Shown here: in pieces, positions 44,693 through 53,671 of the stretch
How positions within the stretch are numbered: the first letter of the stretch is position 1
How the letters are laid out: the number at the start of each line of letters is the position of its first letter
DNA from: Fimbriiglobus ruber
Lineage (GTDB): Bacteria; Planctomycetota; Planctomycetia; Gemmatales; Gemmataceae
DNA length: 64,000 nt
Direction: 5' to 3'
Assembly: GCF_002197845.1 (NCBI RefSeq)
Contig: NZ_NIDE01000010.1
Span: 124,001 to 188,000, forward strand
Made by a program: the position numbers and the translations under genes
Notes under the pieces: model-generated
What the model saw: only the letters and a program-made list of their open reading frames with translations
Told to the model about the DNA's origin: nothing
The model's database searches: none

Positions 44693-44974
44693 ATGATCGA
44701 GAAAGTCTATGTCGTAGGGGCGTATGTCTCGAACGAGGACCCGCTCCTGCGGGTTCATGCGTTCATCCCGCTGGTGACGGAACACAAAACCCTCGAAGAG
44801 GCCGTCGCGGCGGTCGAAGCGGATTACCGAAAGAGCCACGCGCCATCCGACATCACCTTCGTGGTCTACCGCTCCGAAAAGGGCGACGCCATCGTCGAAG
44901 TGAACCGTGGGGGTCCGTTCAACGACGACGGTTTCTACAAAGTCGCCCTGATCGAAGTGGAGCGGGTCGAATAG
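44693..44974 (+). CDS. small protein of unknown function
   Basis: 93 residues, alternating strands and helices (KVYVVGAYV, KTLEEAVAAVEADYRK, ITFVVYRSE, YKVALIEVERV), a compact ferredoxin-like pattern. No recognised family. Good coding composition; start at ATG 44693. Confidence 0.6.
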   Translation: MIEKVYVVGAYVSNEDPLLRVHAFIPLVTEHKTLEEAVAAVEADYRKSHAPSDITFVVYRSEKGDAIVEVNRGGPFNDDGFYKVALIEVERVE

Positions 44975-44995
44975 CGGCGACTCAAGTTACTTACT

Positions 44996-45349
44996 TTGCA
45001 AGGACGATCCTCTGTCGCGGTCGGATGGGGAGCAACCGTCAGGATTGTGGCACCCAAATTGCTCAAATTTGTCAATCGGTCAGACGGGAACCGTTCAAGG
45101 CCCGAGCATCTGTCAATGAGGCCAAGTGTGGGCAAAAAGTTCTTACTCATCACGAAACTCGGTTCACACCCGTTTTCGACCGAAATCATAAGCCTCACTC
45201 GTGCCGCAGAGATGGTTGCGTATTCAAATGCGGACCTTGAACTTGACAGTACCGAACACGCCTTGGTAGCGGCCAGAAACGGAGACTGTTTCTTTGCTCG
45301 ATACGGCAATCGTATTATCGTGGTACTCGAAGACACTATACCCGTATAA
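44996..45349 (+). CDS. hypothetical protein, start uncertain
   Basis: The open frame from TTG 44996 gives 117 residues; an internal ATG at 45116 gives a more natural protein (MRPSVGKKFLLITKLGSHPF) of 77 residues. Ends with strand NRIIVVLEDTIPV. No family recognised. Confidence 0.45.
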   Translation: MQGRSSVAVGWGATVRIVAPKLLKFVNRSDGNRSRPEHLSMRPSVGKKFLLITKLGSHPFSTEIISLTRAAEMVAYSNADLELDSTEHALVAARNGDCFFARYGNRIIVVLEDTIPV

Positions 45350-45407
45350 TTGCCAATGGATAGCGAGCAAGCCGGGCAGCGAATTTTGTTACCCGGCAGT
45401 TCCCTGC

Positions 45408-45887
45408 CTACGCCGCATCCGCCTTCACCGGTAATGCCGCACACCAAGCAATCACTTCGTCCAATTCTCTCACGGCCGCCGCCAGATCCTCGGTGGCCCC
45501 GCGTGGAACCGGCTCGGCTTCATTTTTATCTGCAATCCGGTCCGCCATCTGGTACACCTTCGCCATGACATGCGTCGGATCGCCCACTGTCGCCCGCCGG
45601 AACACGGCGCGGAGTAGCTTGCACCAGACGGCCAATCTGTCGGGTACGCTTTGGGTGGTTTCGGGAAACAGTTTCGTCCGGTATTTCTTGCTGTAATGGT
45701 CCCAGGCGTCCTGAAACTGATCATGGGCCTTCTGTCGAGCCCGTAGGTCAGTCCGTAAGTCCGGCCGCTGTTCCGGAGATGCGCAGAGATTTTCCCATCG
45801 GGCTTGCAGGTCCAGGATTTTTACCAGATTGGTTGCCTGTTCGGGGGAAAGTGCCTCGGCGACGTTTTCGGTCATCCGCATCATCAT
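45408..45887 (-). CDS. helical protein of unknown function
   Basis: 159 residues, acidic and wholly helical, with Trp-containing segments (DLQARWENL, DAWDHYSKKYRTKLF, DEVIAWCAAL). Triple ATG at the start with AGGAC upstream. No homologue recognised; convergent with the preceding gene. Confidence 0.6.
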   Translation of the reverse strand: MMMRMTENVAEALSPEQATNLVKILDLQARWENLCASPEQRPDLRTDLRARQKAHDQFQDAWDHYSKKYRTKLFPETTQSVPDRLAVWCKLLRAVFRRATVGDPTHVMAKVYQMADRIADKNEAEPVPRGATEDLAAAVRELDEVIAWCAALPVKADAA

Positions 45888-46056
45888 GTCCTAAAGGCTA
45901 AAAATTGGGGGCAGGCGCCTTAATTTCCGGACTATAACGAAGCTTGGGAAATCGGGAAAGGTCGGTCGGCGGGAGGCAAAAAGCAGGAAAGTGACTGGAT
46001 AGAGAGGGGCGTACGCCGCCCCGCGGAGTCTTGGGTTATCAGCAAAATCAGTCGGC

Positions 46057-46347
46057 TTACTTTTTCGCAGCGACCTTCTTGGCGCTCTTCTTGACCGCGG
46101 TCACAGCGGCCTTCGCTTTCTCGGGGGCTTTCGAGACGGCTTTCTTCACCTTCTCGACGGCCTCAGGTACTTCCTCCTTGAGGGAACTGACCTTCACCTT
46201 TGCACCCGATCCCGCAACCCCTCCGATTACGGCACCGACCGCAGCACCGAGGGGTCCGAGCAGTGACCCCGCCGCCGCGCCGGCCGCAGCGCCTCCCACC
46301 GCGCCAAGAGCCGAAGCCTCATTTCCCTTCGTTGGTTTCTTTGCCAT
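46057..46347 (-). CDS. glycine-zipper protein with histone-H1-like Lys/Ala tail
   Basis: 96 residues. Residues 13-48 are Gly/Ala zippers (GAVGGAAAGAAAGSLLGPLG) like those of membrane-inserting Gly-zipper proteins. The C-terminal 45 are Lys/Ala/Val repeats (KKAVSKAPEKAKAAVTAVKK) as in bacterial H1-like proteins. GGGAG precedes the ATG. Membrane association with a nucleic-acid-binding tail is possible; no catalytic role. Confidence 0.65.
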   Translation of the reverse strand: MAKKPTKGNEASALGAVGGAAAGAAAGSLLGPLGAAVGAVIGGVAGSGAKVKVSSLKEEVPEAVEKVKKAVSKAPEKAKAAVTAVKKSAKKVAAKK

Positions 46348-46446
46348 CGCAAGCTCCCGTATGGGTTCTGTTTACGTGCTGGACAAACACTCTAAAAGCC
46401 TGCAAAGTGCAATTTTGGTGCCGATAGTTCCGGAGGAAAAGCACGG

Positions 46447-46662
46447 ATGACTCACTACCCCAACGACCGCATTCACGGGCATGTCCACCTGACCAGCGAA
46501 GACTCGTGGATTACCTGCACTCGGCGGAATCGATTCGGGTGGTTGGTCTGTCACTGCCCTCGGCATCCCTCGGGAGACTGTGTTTCGGAGTGGTGGCAGG
46601 TTCTCCGGAGGGTCTTTCATAACTGCGAGATCCGGGCACTTGCTCACCGGATGAGGCCATGA
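46447..46662 (+). CDS. small Cys/His/Trp-rich protein
   Basis: 71 residues. His/Cys pattern in HGHVHLTSEDSWITC and GWLVCHCPRHPSGDC suggests a small metal site. Stop overlaps the next ATG as ATGA, so the two are coupled. Confidence 0.55.
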   Translation: MTHYPNDRIHGHVHLTSEDSWITCTRRNRFGWLVCHCPRHPSGDCVSEWWQVLRRVFHNCEIRALAHRMRP

Positions 46663-46883
46663 CCCCGCTCGACAGTGAAATCGTCTTCTACGCCTTCCGG
46701 TATTGTCTCGGGCGTCAGACGTATGCCGTTAGTACGTGTGCGGATTACCTCGTGGCTCGGTGGGGGGAGCTTCAGGAAAGGGATCGGGAGTTGATCGTGA
46801 AGGAGATCAGGAAAGCGTTAGCTGAAGGAAGGGCTGGGGCGGCTTGTGATGTGGAGAGCTGGGAGAAGGTGCTGAGGCGGTAG
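46659..46883 (+). CDS. small phage/plasmid-type protein
   Basis: 74 residues. FYAFRYCLGRQTYAVSTCADY resembles a short conserved protein common in phages and plasmids; a helical remainder ends WEKVLRR. Function unknown. A dispersed repeat begins 1 bp after its stop. Confidence 0.65.
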   Translation: MTPLDSEIVFYAFRYCLGRQTYAVSTCADYLVARWGELQERDRELIVKEIRKALAEGRAGAACDVESWEKVLRR

Positions 46884-46985
46884 GTTTGGGCGTCCCGGCT
46901 AAAGCCGTCGGTGCTTGCAGGACTCCGCGTTCGCTGCGGTCGCTACGCGACAGCTTCGCTTCCTTCCACCACCTAACGCGAGAAG
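46884..46985 (+). repeat. dispersed GGGCGTC repeat, copy d
   Basis: Starts GTTTGGGCGTCCCGGCT, contains CTCCGCGTTCGCTGCGGTCG, ends ACCTAACGCGAGAAGG. The clearest match to copy b at its left end and to copy a in the middle. Confidence 0.7.
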
Positions 46986-47016
46986 GAAGCCGTGGGTCGT
47001 TATTATTGAGCCAGGT

Positions 47017-47289
47017 TTACTCTTGATCGGTTTCTGCTTCAGGCCTGTCTTCTGCGTCGACAACCCGCTTCTTCAGTAAACCGGAGGACTGGATAGAAAA
47101 AAGCATCGCGTGGTTGCAGGTGGGACACATCAAAGCGCAGAAGAGAGCGGAAGCCTTTGTGTTTCCCACCGTTACCATAAAGGGATAATCAAACAGGCCC
47201 ATACCGTTTTGTTGGCAGGCCGGGCAAACCCGCTTGACGCCTTTGTTCTCCAGGTGCTTTTCACATGCTTGGCGTTGCGCATCCTGCAT
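47017..47289 (-). CDS. zinc-ribbon-type protein of unknown function
   Basis: 90 residues from ATG 47289 (GAGG upstream). Two C-x2-C knuckles (VCPACQQNG and LMCPTCNH) 35 residues apart, typical of a zinc ribbon, with strand DYPFMVTVGN between. C-terminus is acidic. Confidence 0.6.
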   Translation of the reverse strand: MQDAQRQACEKHLENKGVKRVCPACQQNGMGLFDYPFMVTVGNTKASALFCALMCPTCNHAMLFSIQSSGLLKKRVVDAEDRPEAETDQE

Positions 47290-47470
47290 TATTGCCTCGG
47301 TTCATTCGTACATTCATCAGGTGACACAATCAGTGATTATACCAGAAGGAAGCCGTTACAGGTGGCGGCACAACCGACATTTCTCCCGGATATCCATCTC
47401 GGTAATTGCCTTGCTCATCCGGCGGTGCTACTGTCTCCCCAAGCCGAATGGGCTTTGAAAGAGTGGGGGA

Positions 47471-47794
47471 ATGAGCCTAAACGTTTACCTAGAAAAAGTG
47501 CAGCCGACGACGATTTACGAGGCGAACATCACCCACAACCTCGGCCGCATGGCGAGGGAAGCTGGTATTTATGAGGCCCTATGGAGGCCCGAAGAAATCG
47601 GCATTACTAAGGCCGTGCAACTGATCGAACCGATGACCACGGGCCTCGCATTACTCAAGTCTGACCCGGCCCGGTTCGAGGCTTTCAATTCGCCGAATGG
47701 ATGGGGAATGTACAAAAACTTCGCCCCGTTCGTGGGAAAGTATCTCGAAGCCTGCCGGGAATGCCCGGATGCGACCGTGCGGGCGTCCCGATGA
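47471..47794 (+). CDS. unknown mobile-element protein
   Basis: 107 residues starting MSLNVYLEKV, then ANITHNLGRMAREAGIYEAL and GITKAVQLIEPMTTGLALL, a sequence type I associate with phage and plasmid hypothetical proteins. Good start with GGGGGA. Overlaps the nuclease gene start as ATGA. Confidence 0.7.
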   Translation: MSLNVYLEKVQPTTIYEANITHNLGRMAREAGIYEALWRPEEIGITKAVQLIEPMTTGLALLKSDPARFEAFNSPNGWGMYKNFAPFVGKYLEACRECPDATVRASR

Positions 47795-48110
47795 CTCGAC
47801 GCTTCCTCACCCTCATCCTCCTCTCTTCCCCGGCCCTGGCCGATCCATCGATCACCGTGGCGTTTTCGCCTCACGCGGGAGCTACCGAGGCCGTGGTCCA
47901 GGTCATTTCGGAAGCGAAACAAACAGTCCACATCGCAGCCTACGGATTCACATCCCGGCCCATCGCCCAGGCGCTGATCCAAGCCCACCAGCGGGGTGCC
48001 GAGGTCGAGATTGTGCTGGACAAGAGCAACGCCACCGCCAGGTACTCTGAATCAGAGAAAATCGTCGCGGCAGGCATTCCGGTCAGGACGACTACCAGCA
48101 CGCGGTCATG
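47791..48110 (+). pseudogene. phospholipase-D-like nuclease, N-terminal fragment
   Basis: Signal peptide (MTRRFLTLILLSSPALA), then SITVAFSPHAGATEAVVQVI and VHIAAYGFTSRPIAQALIQA typical of Nuc/EndA-like single-HKD nucleases. The frame slips near 48086: one missing base hides GAC GAC TAC CAG CAC (DDYQH). The gene stops at 48110 where a MITE begins. The catalytic H-x-K part is missing here and found at 52.1 kb. Confidence 0.8.
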
Positions 48111-48221
48111 GGTAGTGACCCATTGCCACTTATGTCATTCGTCAGAATGATCGCAAAATCCGAATTTGTAAAGACCTCTGCGAGCCTTTTGCCATACCAA
48201 GTCGCGCTGCGGGTCACGACC
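48111..48221 (-). mobile_element. MITE copy 1 (111 bp)
   Basis: Reverse-oriented relative of the copy at 52299. Ends GGTAGTGACCC and GGGTCACGACC. Inserted in the nuclease gene. Confidence 0.8.
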
Positions 48222-48270
48222 GTCAATTCGCCATCAACTATTCCCTTGGATTGCATCACTTCGTGTACCC

Positions 48271-51200
48271 TTACTTGCCTTTATCCGCGCGATCTAGCAC
48301 AACTCCAAGATCGTGCCACAGTGCGAGGTAAGCGATGCGTTCATCCGCAGGCAGCATTTCCAGTGCTGCAGGTTCGCGTATCCCCGTCAGGTCGGTGTCG
48401 TTTCGCCAGCGCGTAAGTGTTTGCTGAACCAGTTCACGGTACTTGGCGGGCTCTCTACGCATCGCTTTGTCCCATGCGGTTAAATCCTCCCTCAGCCACT
48501 GGTGCGCCTGCCTGCGCCAGAAACTTCGCTCTTCCAGTTCCTCCCCGAGTTCATCGGCATCCTTACCGCGGCCGCTGCCAGCCAGTGCGGCAAAACGGGC
48601 GGCATTGTAGCGGTGGCCGCCGCCGAGATCCTCTGCCAGGTGGGGCGCGGAGGCAAAGACATCGGAATAGAGGCGGGTCGAGGTGCGAGTGCGGTTTGTA
48701 AACTGGCAGACACCGAGCAGGGCGAGACGCTCGTCGTTGTCGCGGGGTTGGTACTTCCCGGCCAGGAAAGCCGACAGGTCCGGCACAATTAGACGCTCAG
48801 CCTCCCAGCGAAGCGCATGGCAAATCCAACCATCCTGGTCGCGTACCTGGTTAGCTCTCCAGTCGTAATCCAGGATGGCGCTGGCGAGTGTTTTCCGAGC
48901 TTCGGCCGTCCGTCCGTTGCGATGCAGAGCCATGGCGAGAACGAGACGGGAGGCCGGTCCACCTACCCGGGATGCCTCTCCGTTCATCGCCGCAATTGCC
49001 TGATCGAACCGCCCCTGGCGGTAATCCGCCAGTCCTTGAGCGAACAGAAAACTAGGGTAAACAGCCGCATATTTCGCGTTCTTGGCCGCTCCGGCGCGCT
49101 CGGCGAGAGCGACGGCCTGGAGCAATTCGTCTCCCGTCGCGGGCAGAAGCAAACACGCCCGACTGGTCCGCTCCGCGATGGAGGGATCAATGGTCCCTCC
49201 GAAGGTGGCGAGCAAGGCTTTCCGAGCGCGGTGGTATTCGTCCTCCCGACCCAAGAATAAGCACAACTCGGCGTACCCATACCAGGCATTGTGCTCGGCC
49301 GGTTTGGCTTCGAGAGCCGCCTGCCATGCGATTCGCGCATCGTCCACCTGTCCCTGCCGCATCAAGAAGGTCCGCAATCCTCTTTGAGACTCGTTATTTT
49401 TCGGTTCGAGAGTGACTGCTTGTCGGTGCTGAAGGAGCGCTTCATCGTGCCGGTCCTTTTTTTCAAGACAATAGCCGTGGATGGTATGGAGTATGGCCGC
49501 TTTGGGGTAGGAGCGACGTGCCACATCGATTTCGTGAATCGCTTCGTCATAACGACGCAGAGGTAGCAAAGCGAAAACTAGGTTGTAATGAATCTGCGCT
49601 ACCGAAGGTTCAAGTTCCAAAGCCCGGTAATACTGCTCTAGGGCTTCTTCGTTCCGTCCCAATCTATTTAACGACTGACCGAGATTGTTGTTCGCGTTGG
49701 CCGTTTCCGGTCGAGCAGCGAGCGCTGCTTGATAGTAGCGTATCGCCTCCACGTGATCATTCTTTTCTGCCAAAATGTAGCCGAGCCAAAAATTGACCCA
49801 AAAGTCGTTGGGATGCGCCTGCTGAACTCTCCTCATGAACGGTACGGGATCCTTGCCTTTGGCTCTCCAATACTTGGCTAGCGCCAGGAGCAAGGCTGCC
49901 GACTGTTCGTGGACCGGAGCCCTGTCGAGCAATTTGGCTAAGGCAACCTCATCCTTGCGGATGTCTGGATCCCGAGCAAGGGTACGCCACTCCGATCGGT
50001 CCGGGTCGGAATGTGCCGCCACCTTCAGTAGCCAAGCTTGGCGGTGCAGATCATTGGTGGAAGTACTCCAGTGATCGAGCGCTGCCACCAGCGCATTGCC
50101 GATGTGCGATTCCTGGACCTTTGCAACAATGGCTTGCGGGTTGTCGTGAAGTTGCCCGAACCCTGCCTCGCGGAATACGATTTCGTAGTTCTTGTCGGCC
50201 GGCGCAAAATCGAGGTATTCCCCAGACCTCGAAAACGCATTAAGGCGAATGGTTTCGAGCCGGGCCGCCAATTGCAAATCACGGGTACCCTGCTCCATGC
50301 GTTGGCAAAGGTCGGCCGAGGCACGATTACCCAGGCGAGCTTTTGCCCGCTCTAGCGCGGCGGTCGCCTGGGACCAGGAAGACTTTTTCATCCAGCGGAC
50401 CATGTCGCGCAAATCTTCGTCCGCAGCCCGCTCGGAAGCCGCCTCGTCTGCATGCGCCGCCCGCGTGGCGGCCGTGCGCTCCGAGATGAGCCACAGTCCG
50501 CCTCCGATCAAGGTAACCGCCAATACCGTGGCGACCGCGACTGCCCCCGAAAGTGCCGGTCGACGGCGGACCCGCCGGGCCAAACGCTCATATCGGTGTT
50601 CCGGTCGCGCCGCGATCGCTTCACCGCGAAGGAAATGTTGGAGATCCTCCCCAAGAGCGGCGGCGCTGGTGTAGCGTTGCTGTGGCTCCTTGCGCAGACA
50701 TTTCAGGCAGATGGTTTCCAAGTCCCGTGGTACCTTGCCGTTCAATCGCGACGGAGCCACCGGATCCTGAGCGATGACTTGCTGGATCGTTTCCGCCGCC
50801 GTCTCCGCTCGGAACGGCGGCCGGCCCGTCAGCAATTCGTACAAAATCGCCCCCAACGCATAGATATCGACGGCAGGTCCGACCGCGAGCGGCTCACCCC
50901 TGGCTTGTTCGGGTGCCATGTAGCTCGGGGTCCCGATTACGGAACCGGTCCGGGTGAGACCGTCCTCGCCGCCGAAGCGCCGGGCGAGCCCGAAGTCACT
51001 GATCTTGGGCGTGCCGTTGGCGGTGAGAAGGACGTTGGCTGGCTTAAGGTCGCGGTGGACGATTTTCCCCTGGTGAGCAGCCTGCGCGGCTTCGGCCAAG
51101 GTCGCCAGTAGAACGGCCGCCTGCCGAGCCGGATGGGGCGTGCCCGCCAGTTTCTGGGAAAGGCTGCCGCCCTCGACAAATTCCATCGTGAAGTAGGGCC

Positions 51201-51651
51201 GTCCTTCCGAATCCCCAACGTCGTGGATTTGCACGATGCTGGGGTGCTGTAGCCCCGCTATTGCCTCCGCTTCGCGCTGGAACCTCTCCCGTTCGAGTGG
51301 GCCGGCATATGCGCCGGTGAGAACCATCTTCAACGCGACGATACGATTGAGACGCAGGTGACGCGCTCGGAAAACGATGCCCATACCACCGCGGCCAAGC
51401 AACGCTTCGACTTCATAGCCAGGGATCTGAGGAAGGTCCGCTCCGTCATGAATGCTGGGCTCGACACCACAGCCCGAAGGCAGTCCCGCTGGAAACAAGG
51501 CATTCAGATGAGCATCCCACTGGCGTAGCCGCCGCCAGCGTTCGCAGACCTGTGGAAGCAACTCGGGAGAGTCGCGACACACGTCTTCGGGCGAATGAGC
51601 AGATTCCAGCAACGCTTCGAGCAGTTTTTGAACTCTCGGATCACTGGCCAT
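48271..51651 (-). CDS. Ser/Thr protein kinase with TPR domain
   Basis: 1126 residues. Kinase domain about 79-345: GRGGMG loop (87-91), Lys108, HRDLKPAN (199-206), DFG (219-221), APE (246-248). One transmembrane helix at about 367-389, then seven or so TPRs (for example AIRYYQAALAARPETANANN, ALEQYYRALELEPSVAQIHY) and a helical C-terminus. An acidic N-terminal stretch precedes the kinase, as in planctomycete PknB-type proteins. Membrane-anchored with an external sensor of TPRs. It lies inside a MITE-bounded segment. Confidence 0.93.
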   Translation of the reverse strand: MASDPRVQKLLEALLESAHSPEDVCRDSPELLPQVCERWRRLRQWDAHLNALFPAGLPSGCGVEPSIHDGADLPQIPGYEVEALLGRGGMGIVFRARHLRLNRIVALKMVLTGAYAGPLERERFQREAEAIAGLQHPSIVQIHDVGDSEGRPYFTMEFVEGGSLSQKLAGTPHPARQAAVLLATLAEAAQAAHQGKIVHRDLKPANVLLTANGTPKISDFGLARRFGGEDGLTRTGSVIGTPSYMAPEQARGEPLAVGPAVDIYALGAILYELLTGRPPFRAETAAETIQQVIAQDPVAPSRLNGKVPRDLETICLKCLRKEPQQRYTSAAALGEDLQHFLRGEAIAARPEHRYERLARRVRRRPALSGAVAVATVLAVTLIGGGLWLISERTAATRAAHADEAASERAADEDLRDMVRWMKKSSWSQATAALERAKARLGNRASADLCQRMEQGTRDLQLAARLETIRLNAFSRSGEYLDFAPADKNYEIVFREAGFGQLHDNPQAIVAKVQESHIGNALVAALDHWSTSTNDLHRQAWLLKVAAHSDPDRSEWRTLARDPDIRKDEVALAKLLDRAPVHEQSAALLLALAKYWRAKGKDPVPFMRRVQQAHPNDFWVNFWLGYILAEKNDHVEAIRYYQAALAARPETANANNNLGQSLNRLGRNEEALEQYYRALELEPSVAQIHYNLVFALLPLRRYDEAIHEIDVARRSYPKAAILHTIHGYCLEKKDRHDEALLQHRQAVTLEPKNNESQRGLRTFLMRQGQVDDARIAWQAALEAKPAEHNAWYGYAELCLFLGREDEYHRARKALLATFGGTIDPSIAERTSRACLLLPATGDELLQAVALAERAGAAKNAKYAAVYPSFLFAQGLADYRQGRFDQAIAAMNGEASRVGGPASRLVLAMALHRNGRTAEARKTLASAILDYDWRANQVRDQDGWICHALRWEAERLIVPDLSAFLAGKYQPRDNDERLALLGVCQFTNRTRTSTRLYSDVFASAPHLAEDLGGGHRYNAARFAALAGSGRGKDADELGEELEERSFWRRQAHQWLREDLTAWDKAMRREPAKYRELVQQTLTRWRNDTDLTGIREPAALEMLPADERIAYLALWHDLGVVLDRADKGK

Positions 51652-52014
51652 CAGATTTCTCCCAGCTTGTCTATTTGGCTACTGATCCGTAGGTAGACAA
51701 CCCTGTATGCAATTTTGCTTTCGAGTCCGATTTTCAAGCAGTTTCGTCAATGGACGCATAGCCGTAGGAGCCTGCGGGTCAGTAGGGTCTTGACACCTAT
51801 CCGGTTCGGCACTCGAACTCATGGTGCTAGTCTTTAGTGATACCTAAGCCGCTTGTGGCCAGAACCGTCCCCAACCCTTTGGTCAATTCCCTGACGGCCG
51901 GCCCTTCACCTAAGCGCCGAGCCAGGTCATTCCGCTCCCACCGCATGTGCCGGTTGGCCAGGACGAAGAATCAGCGCTAGCCAGAACGTACTTCGCGCAG
52001 GGCCTCGAATAACG
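51652..52014. other. upstream region of the kinase with a gene remnant
   Basis: A 39-codon minus-strand frame (51827-51946, MRWERNDLARRLGEGPAVRE start) is preceded by coding-like but stop-broken text, so this is probably the end of a decayed gene, perhaps a regulator that once preceded the kinase. Nothing else is seen. Confidence 0.4.
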
Positions 52015-52124
52015 GTAGTGTCCCGCAGCGCGGCACGCTATTGCAAATGACCCACAGAAATCTTGGCTGATTCAGACTTTGCGGTCGCTCAAGCGAAAGT
52101 TATTACGCGCAGCGAGTCACTAGA
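52015..52124 (+). mobile_element. MITE copy 2 (110 bp)
   Basis: GGTAGTGTCCCGCAGCGCGG at the left, GCGCAGCGAGTCACTA at the right with the outer CC lost. Same orientation as copy 3, opposite to copy 1. Confidence 0.8.
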
Positions 52125-52437
52125 CGATCATCCAGCACCAGTTCATGGTGGTGGACGGGGTAACGGTGGAAACGGAGTCGTTCAACTTCACGACCGCGGC
52201 CGAGGAGCATAACGCAGAGAATGCGCTGTTCCTACGGGACGCTGCCCAGGTCGCGGGAGCGTACGAAATGAACTGGGAGCGCCTATGGAGCGAAAGCCGG
52301 TAGTGGCCCGCAGCGCGGCACGGGATGGCAAACGGCCCGCAGAAGCACCTACAGGTTCGGACTTTGCGATCGTCCTGACGAAAGCCATCACGCGCAGCGA
52401 GTCACTACCCGAAAGCCAGCCGTGGCATAAGCCATGA
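52125..52437 (+). pseudogene. phospholipase-D-like nuclease, C-terminal fragment
   Basis: Frame reads QHQFMVVDG, VTVETESFNFTTAAEEHNAE, then EMNWERLWSESR before a MITE-supplied TAG at 52301. This is the HKD-to-C-terminus part of Nuc-like nucleases (H-x-K-x4-D, ETGSFNF, NAEN). The Lys of HKD is absent, as if one codon were lost. Removing MITE copy 3 extends the end to QPWHKP with stop at 52437, overlapping the next ATG. Confidence 0.8.
52299..52409 (+). mobile_element. MITE copy 3 with 8-bp target duplication
   Basis: 111 bp with 19-bp terminal repeats matching at 16 positions (GGTAGTGGCCCGCAGCGCG against the complement of the right end). CGAAAGCC occurs directly on both sides (52291-52298 and 52410-52417). 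It hits the last codons of the nuclease gene. Confidence 0.9.
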
Positions 52438-52541
52438 ACCCCTCGCCCCAGGACATTGCCAACGCTGCCCGTCGTTCTGAAATCTCGGGGTGGAAACTCA
52501 CAGAACTTGGGCGTCCAAAGGTGATCGAGGCGGCGAAGTGA
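52434..52541 (+). CDS. 35-residue peptide of unknown function
   Basis: ATG 52434 overlaps the restored nuclease stop as ATGA. Sequence begins MNPSPQDIANAARRSEISGW and ends KVIEAAK, a regular helical peptide. Likely a genuine coupled gene in the ancestral operon, now cut off from its promoter. Confidence 0.4.
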   Translation: MNPSPQDIANAARRSEISGWKLTELGRPKVIEAAK

Positions 52542-52634
52542 CAGGGACAACTGGCAACAGATCAGACGACCGGTAAACGCCTACGAGCGGCCGGTCGTGC
52601 GACTCGTAGGCTTGGACGTCGTTAACCACTTCCG

Positions 52635-53336
52635 TTACGGGCGGACCGGAACCACCAGACCCGCCGGTATCACGACTGGCACGGGCTTCTGCTTGCTCAT
52701 CTCCAACAGGCGCAGCTTTACGGCGTTAGCCAGCTTCTTTTCTTTCACTTGATTGGTCTGGGATATCGTGTTGCTTTCGCCGTTCGCGTGGATAGCGGCC
52801 CCTTCCAGCGACACACCAGCGAACAAGCCCCGGTTGCGTGAGTACGAGACGATCTCCGCTTCCAATTTGGCGTCCGTCGCCGCCGCCGCCATCCGACCGA
52901 GCGGTCCGGCAGCAACCGCCGCGTCCGCCCCGAGGGTGATCTTGACCTTGCCCTCCAGCAGCCGGTCCAAACTCTTGTGGCCTCGAAACACGAGCACCAC
53001 ATCGGTGGACTCGACGCCGGCTTGGAACCCGACGCTAGCCCCGCCCAAATCGACGAACACGGGATCGCACCAGTTGCCGTCTTTGTCCTTGGCCATCACG
53101 ATCCCATGACCGCCGCGGCCGCCGACGACGAACCCGGCTTTGATGACCCGTGGGATAACGGCCACGCCTTTTGCGTCCGCGAGGAGGGCGGCCGGGATAC
53201 TGTTGAGCGGAATCTTGTTTAAATCGTCAAGGACCTCGGCGGCGTCCTCCAGCGTCTTTTCGTTACTCGGCGGGAGAGCGACGGCGGGTGCAACAAATAA
53301 GGCGATCGTAAGGCCGGTCAGTAAATAGCGGCGCAT
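52635..53336 (-). CDS. SYLF (Ysc84-like) lipid-binding protein
   Basis: About 233 residues from ATG 53336 with AAAAGGAC upstream. Signal peptide (MRRYLLTGLTIALFVAPAVA), then the SYLF domain: AKGVAVIPRVIKAGFVVGGR, GGASVGFQAGVESTDVVLVF, DAAVAAGPLG, GLFAGVSLEGAAI. SYLF domains bind phosphoinositides or other acidic lipids; bacterial members are secreted and of uncertain role. Confidence 0.9.
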   Translation of the reverse strand: MRRYLLTGLTIALFVAPAVALPPSNEKTLEDAAEVLDDLNKIPLNSIPAALLADAKGVAVIPRVIKAGFVVGGRGGHGIVMAKDKDGNWCDPVFVDLGGASVGFQAGVESTDVVLVFRGHKSLDRLLEGKVKITLGADAAVAAGPLGRMAAAATDAKLEAEIVSYSRNRGLFAGVSLEGAAIHANGESNTISQTNQVKEKKLANAVKLRLLEMSKQKPVPVVIPAGLVVPVRP

Positions 53337-53671
53337 GTGGAAGTCCTTTTCACTCGCGAGGCGATTTGGCACGACGCAGATTGAGTAATGCAATTGTCAG
53401 GCCGTGTCAAGGCCGCCAGATGACAGATGAGGCGTGAGGAGCGGGACCATGCCCGGTCAGGTCGTGGTGGTGTTTGCAACCCTACAGTTGGCAACTTGGT
53501 GGATCTAGGCAACCGACCGTTTCCGAACCCAACGCGAAACCGCTCCCGTCCGCGTCTGGGGTGGGTAACGAATTGCACACCCCTGCGCATCCAGTTTCGA
53601 CTGCTGTCGCGATGACATTCTGGAGAGTAGCAGCGTTACAGCCGGAACCGCTCGATCTACCCGACGGCTAA
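53337..53671. other. intergenic region
   Basis: 335 bp without a credible gene. It should hold the SYLF promoter. No repeat or strong hairpin seen. Confidence 0.4.

Larger units (their letters stand above)
48111..52124. mobile_element. composite insertion: Ser/Thr kinase between inverted MITE copies
   Basis: A 4014-bp segment begins and ends with inverted copies of the same 111-bp element (48111-48221 reversed, 52015-52124 forward). Flanking 8-mers CGGTCATG (48103-48110) and CGATCATC (52125-52132) match at 6 of 8 positions, the same duplication length as the single MITE at 52.3 kb. Deleting it rejoins a phospholipase-D-like frame as DDYQHAVM then QHQFMVVDG. It contains the kinase gene and no transposase. 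Confidence 0.7.
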
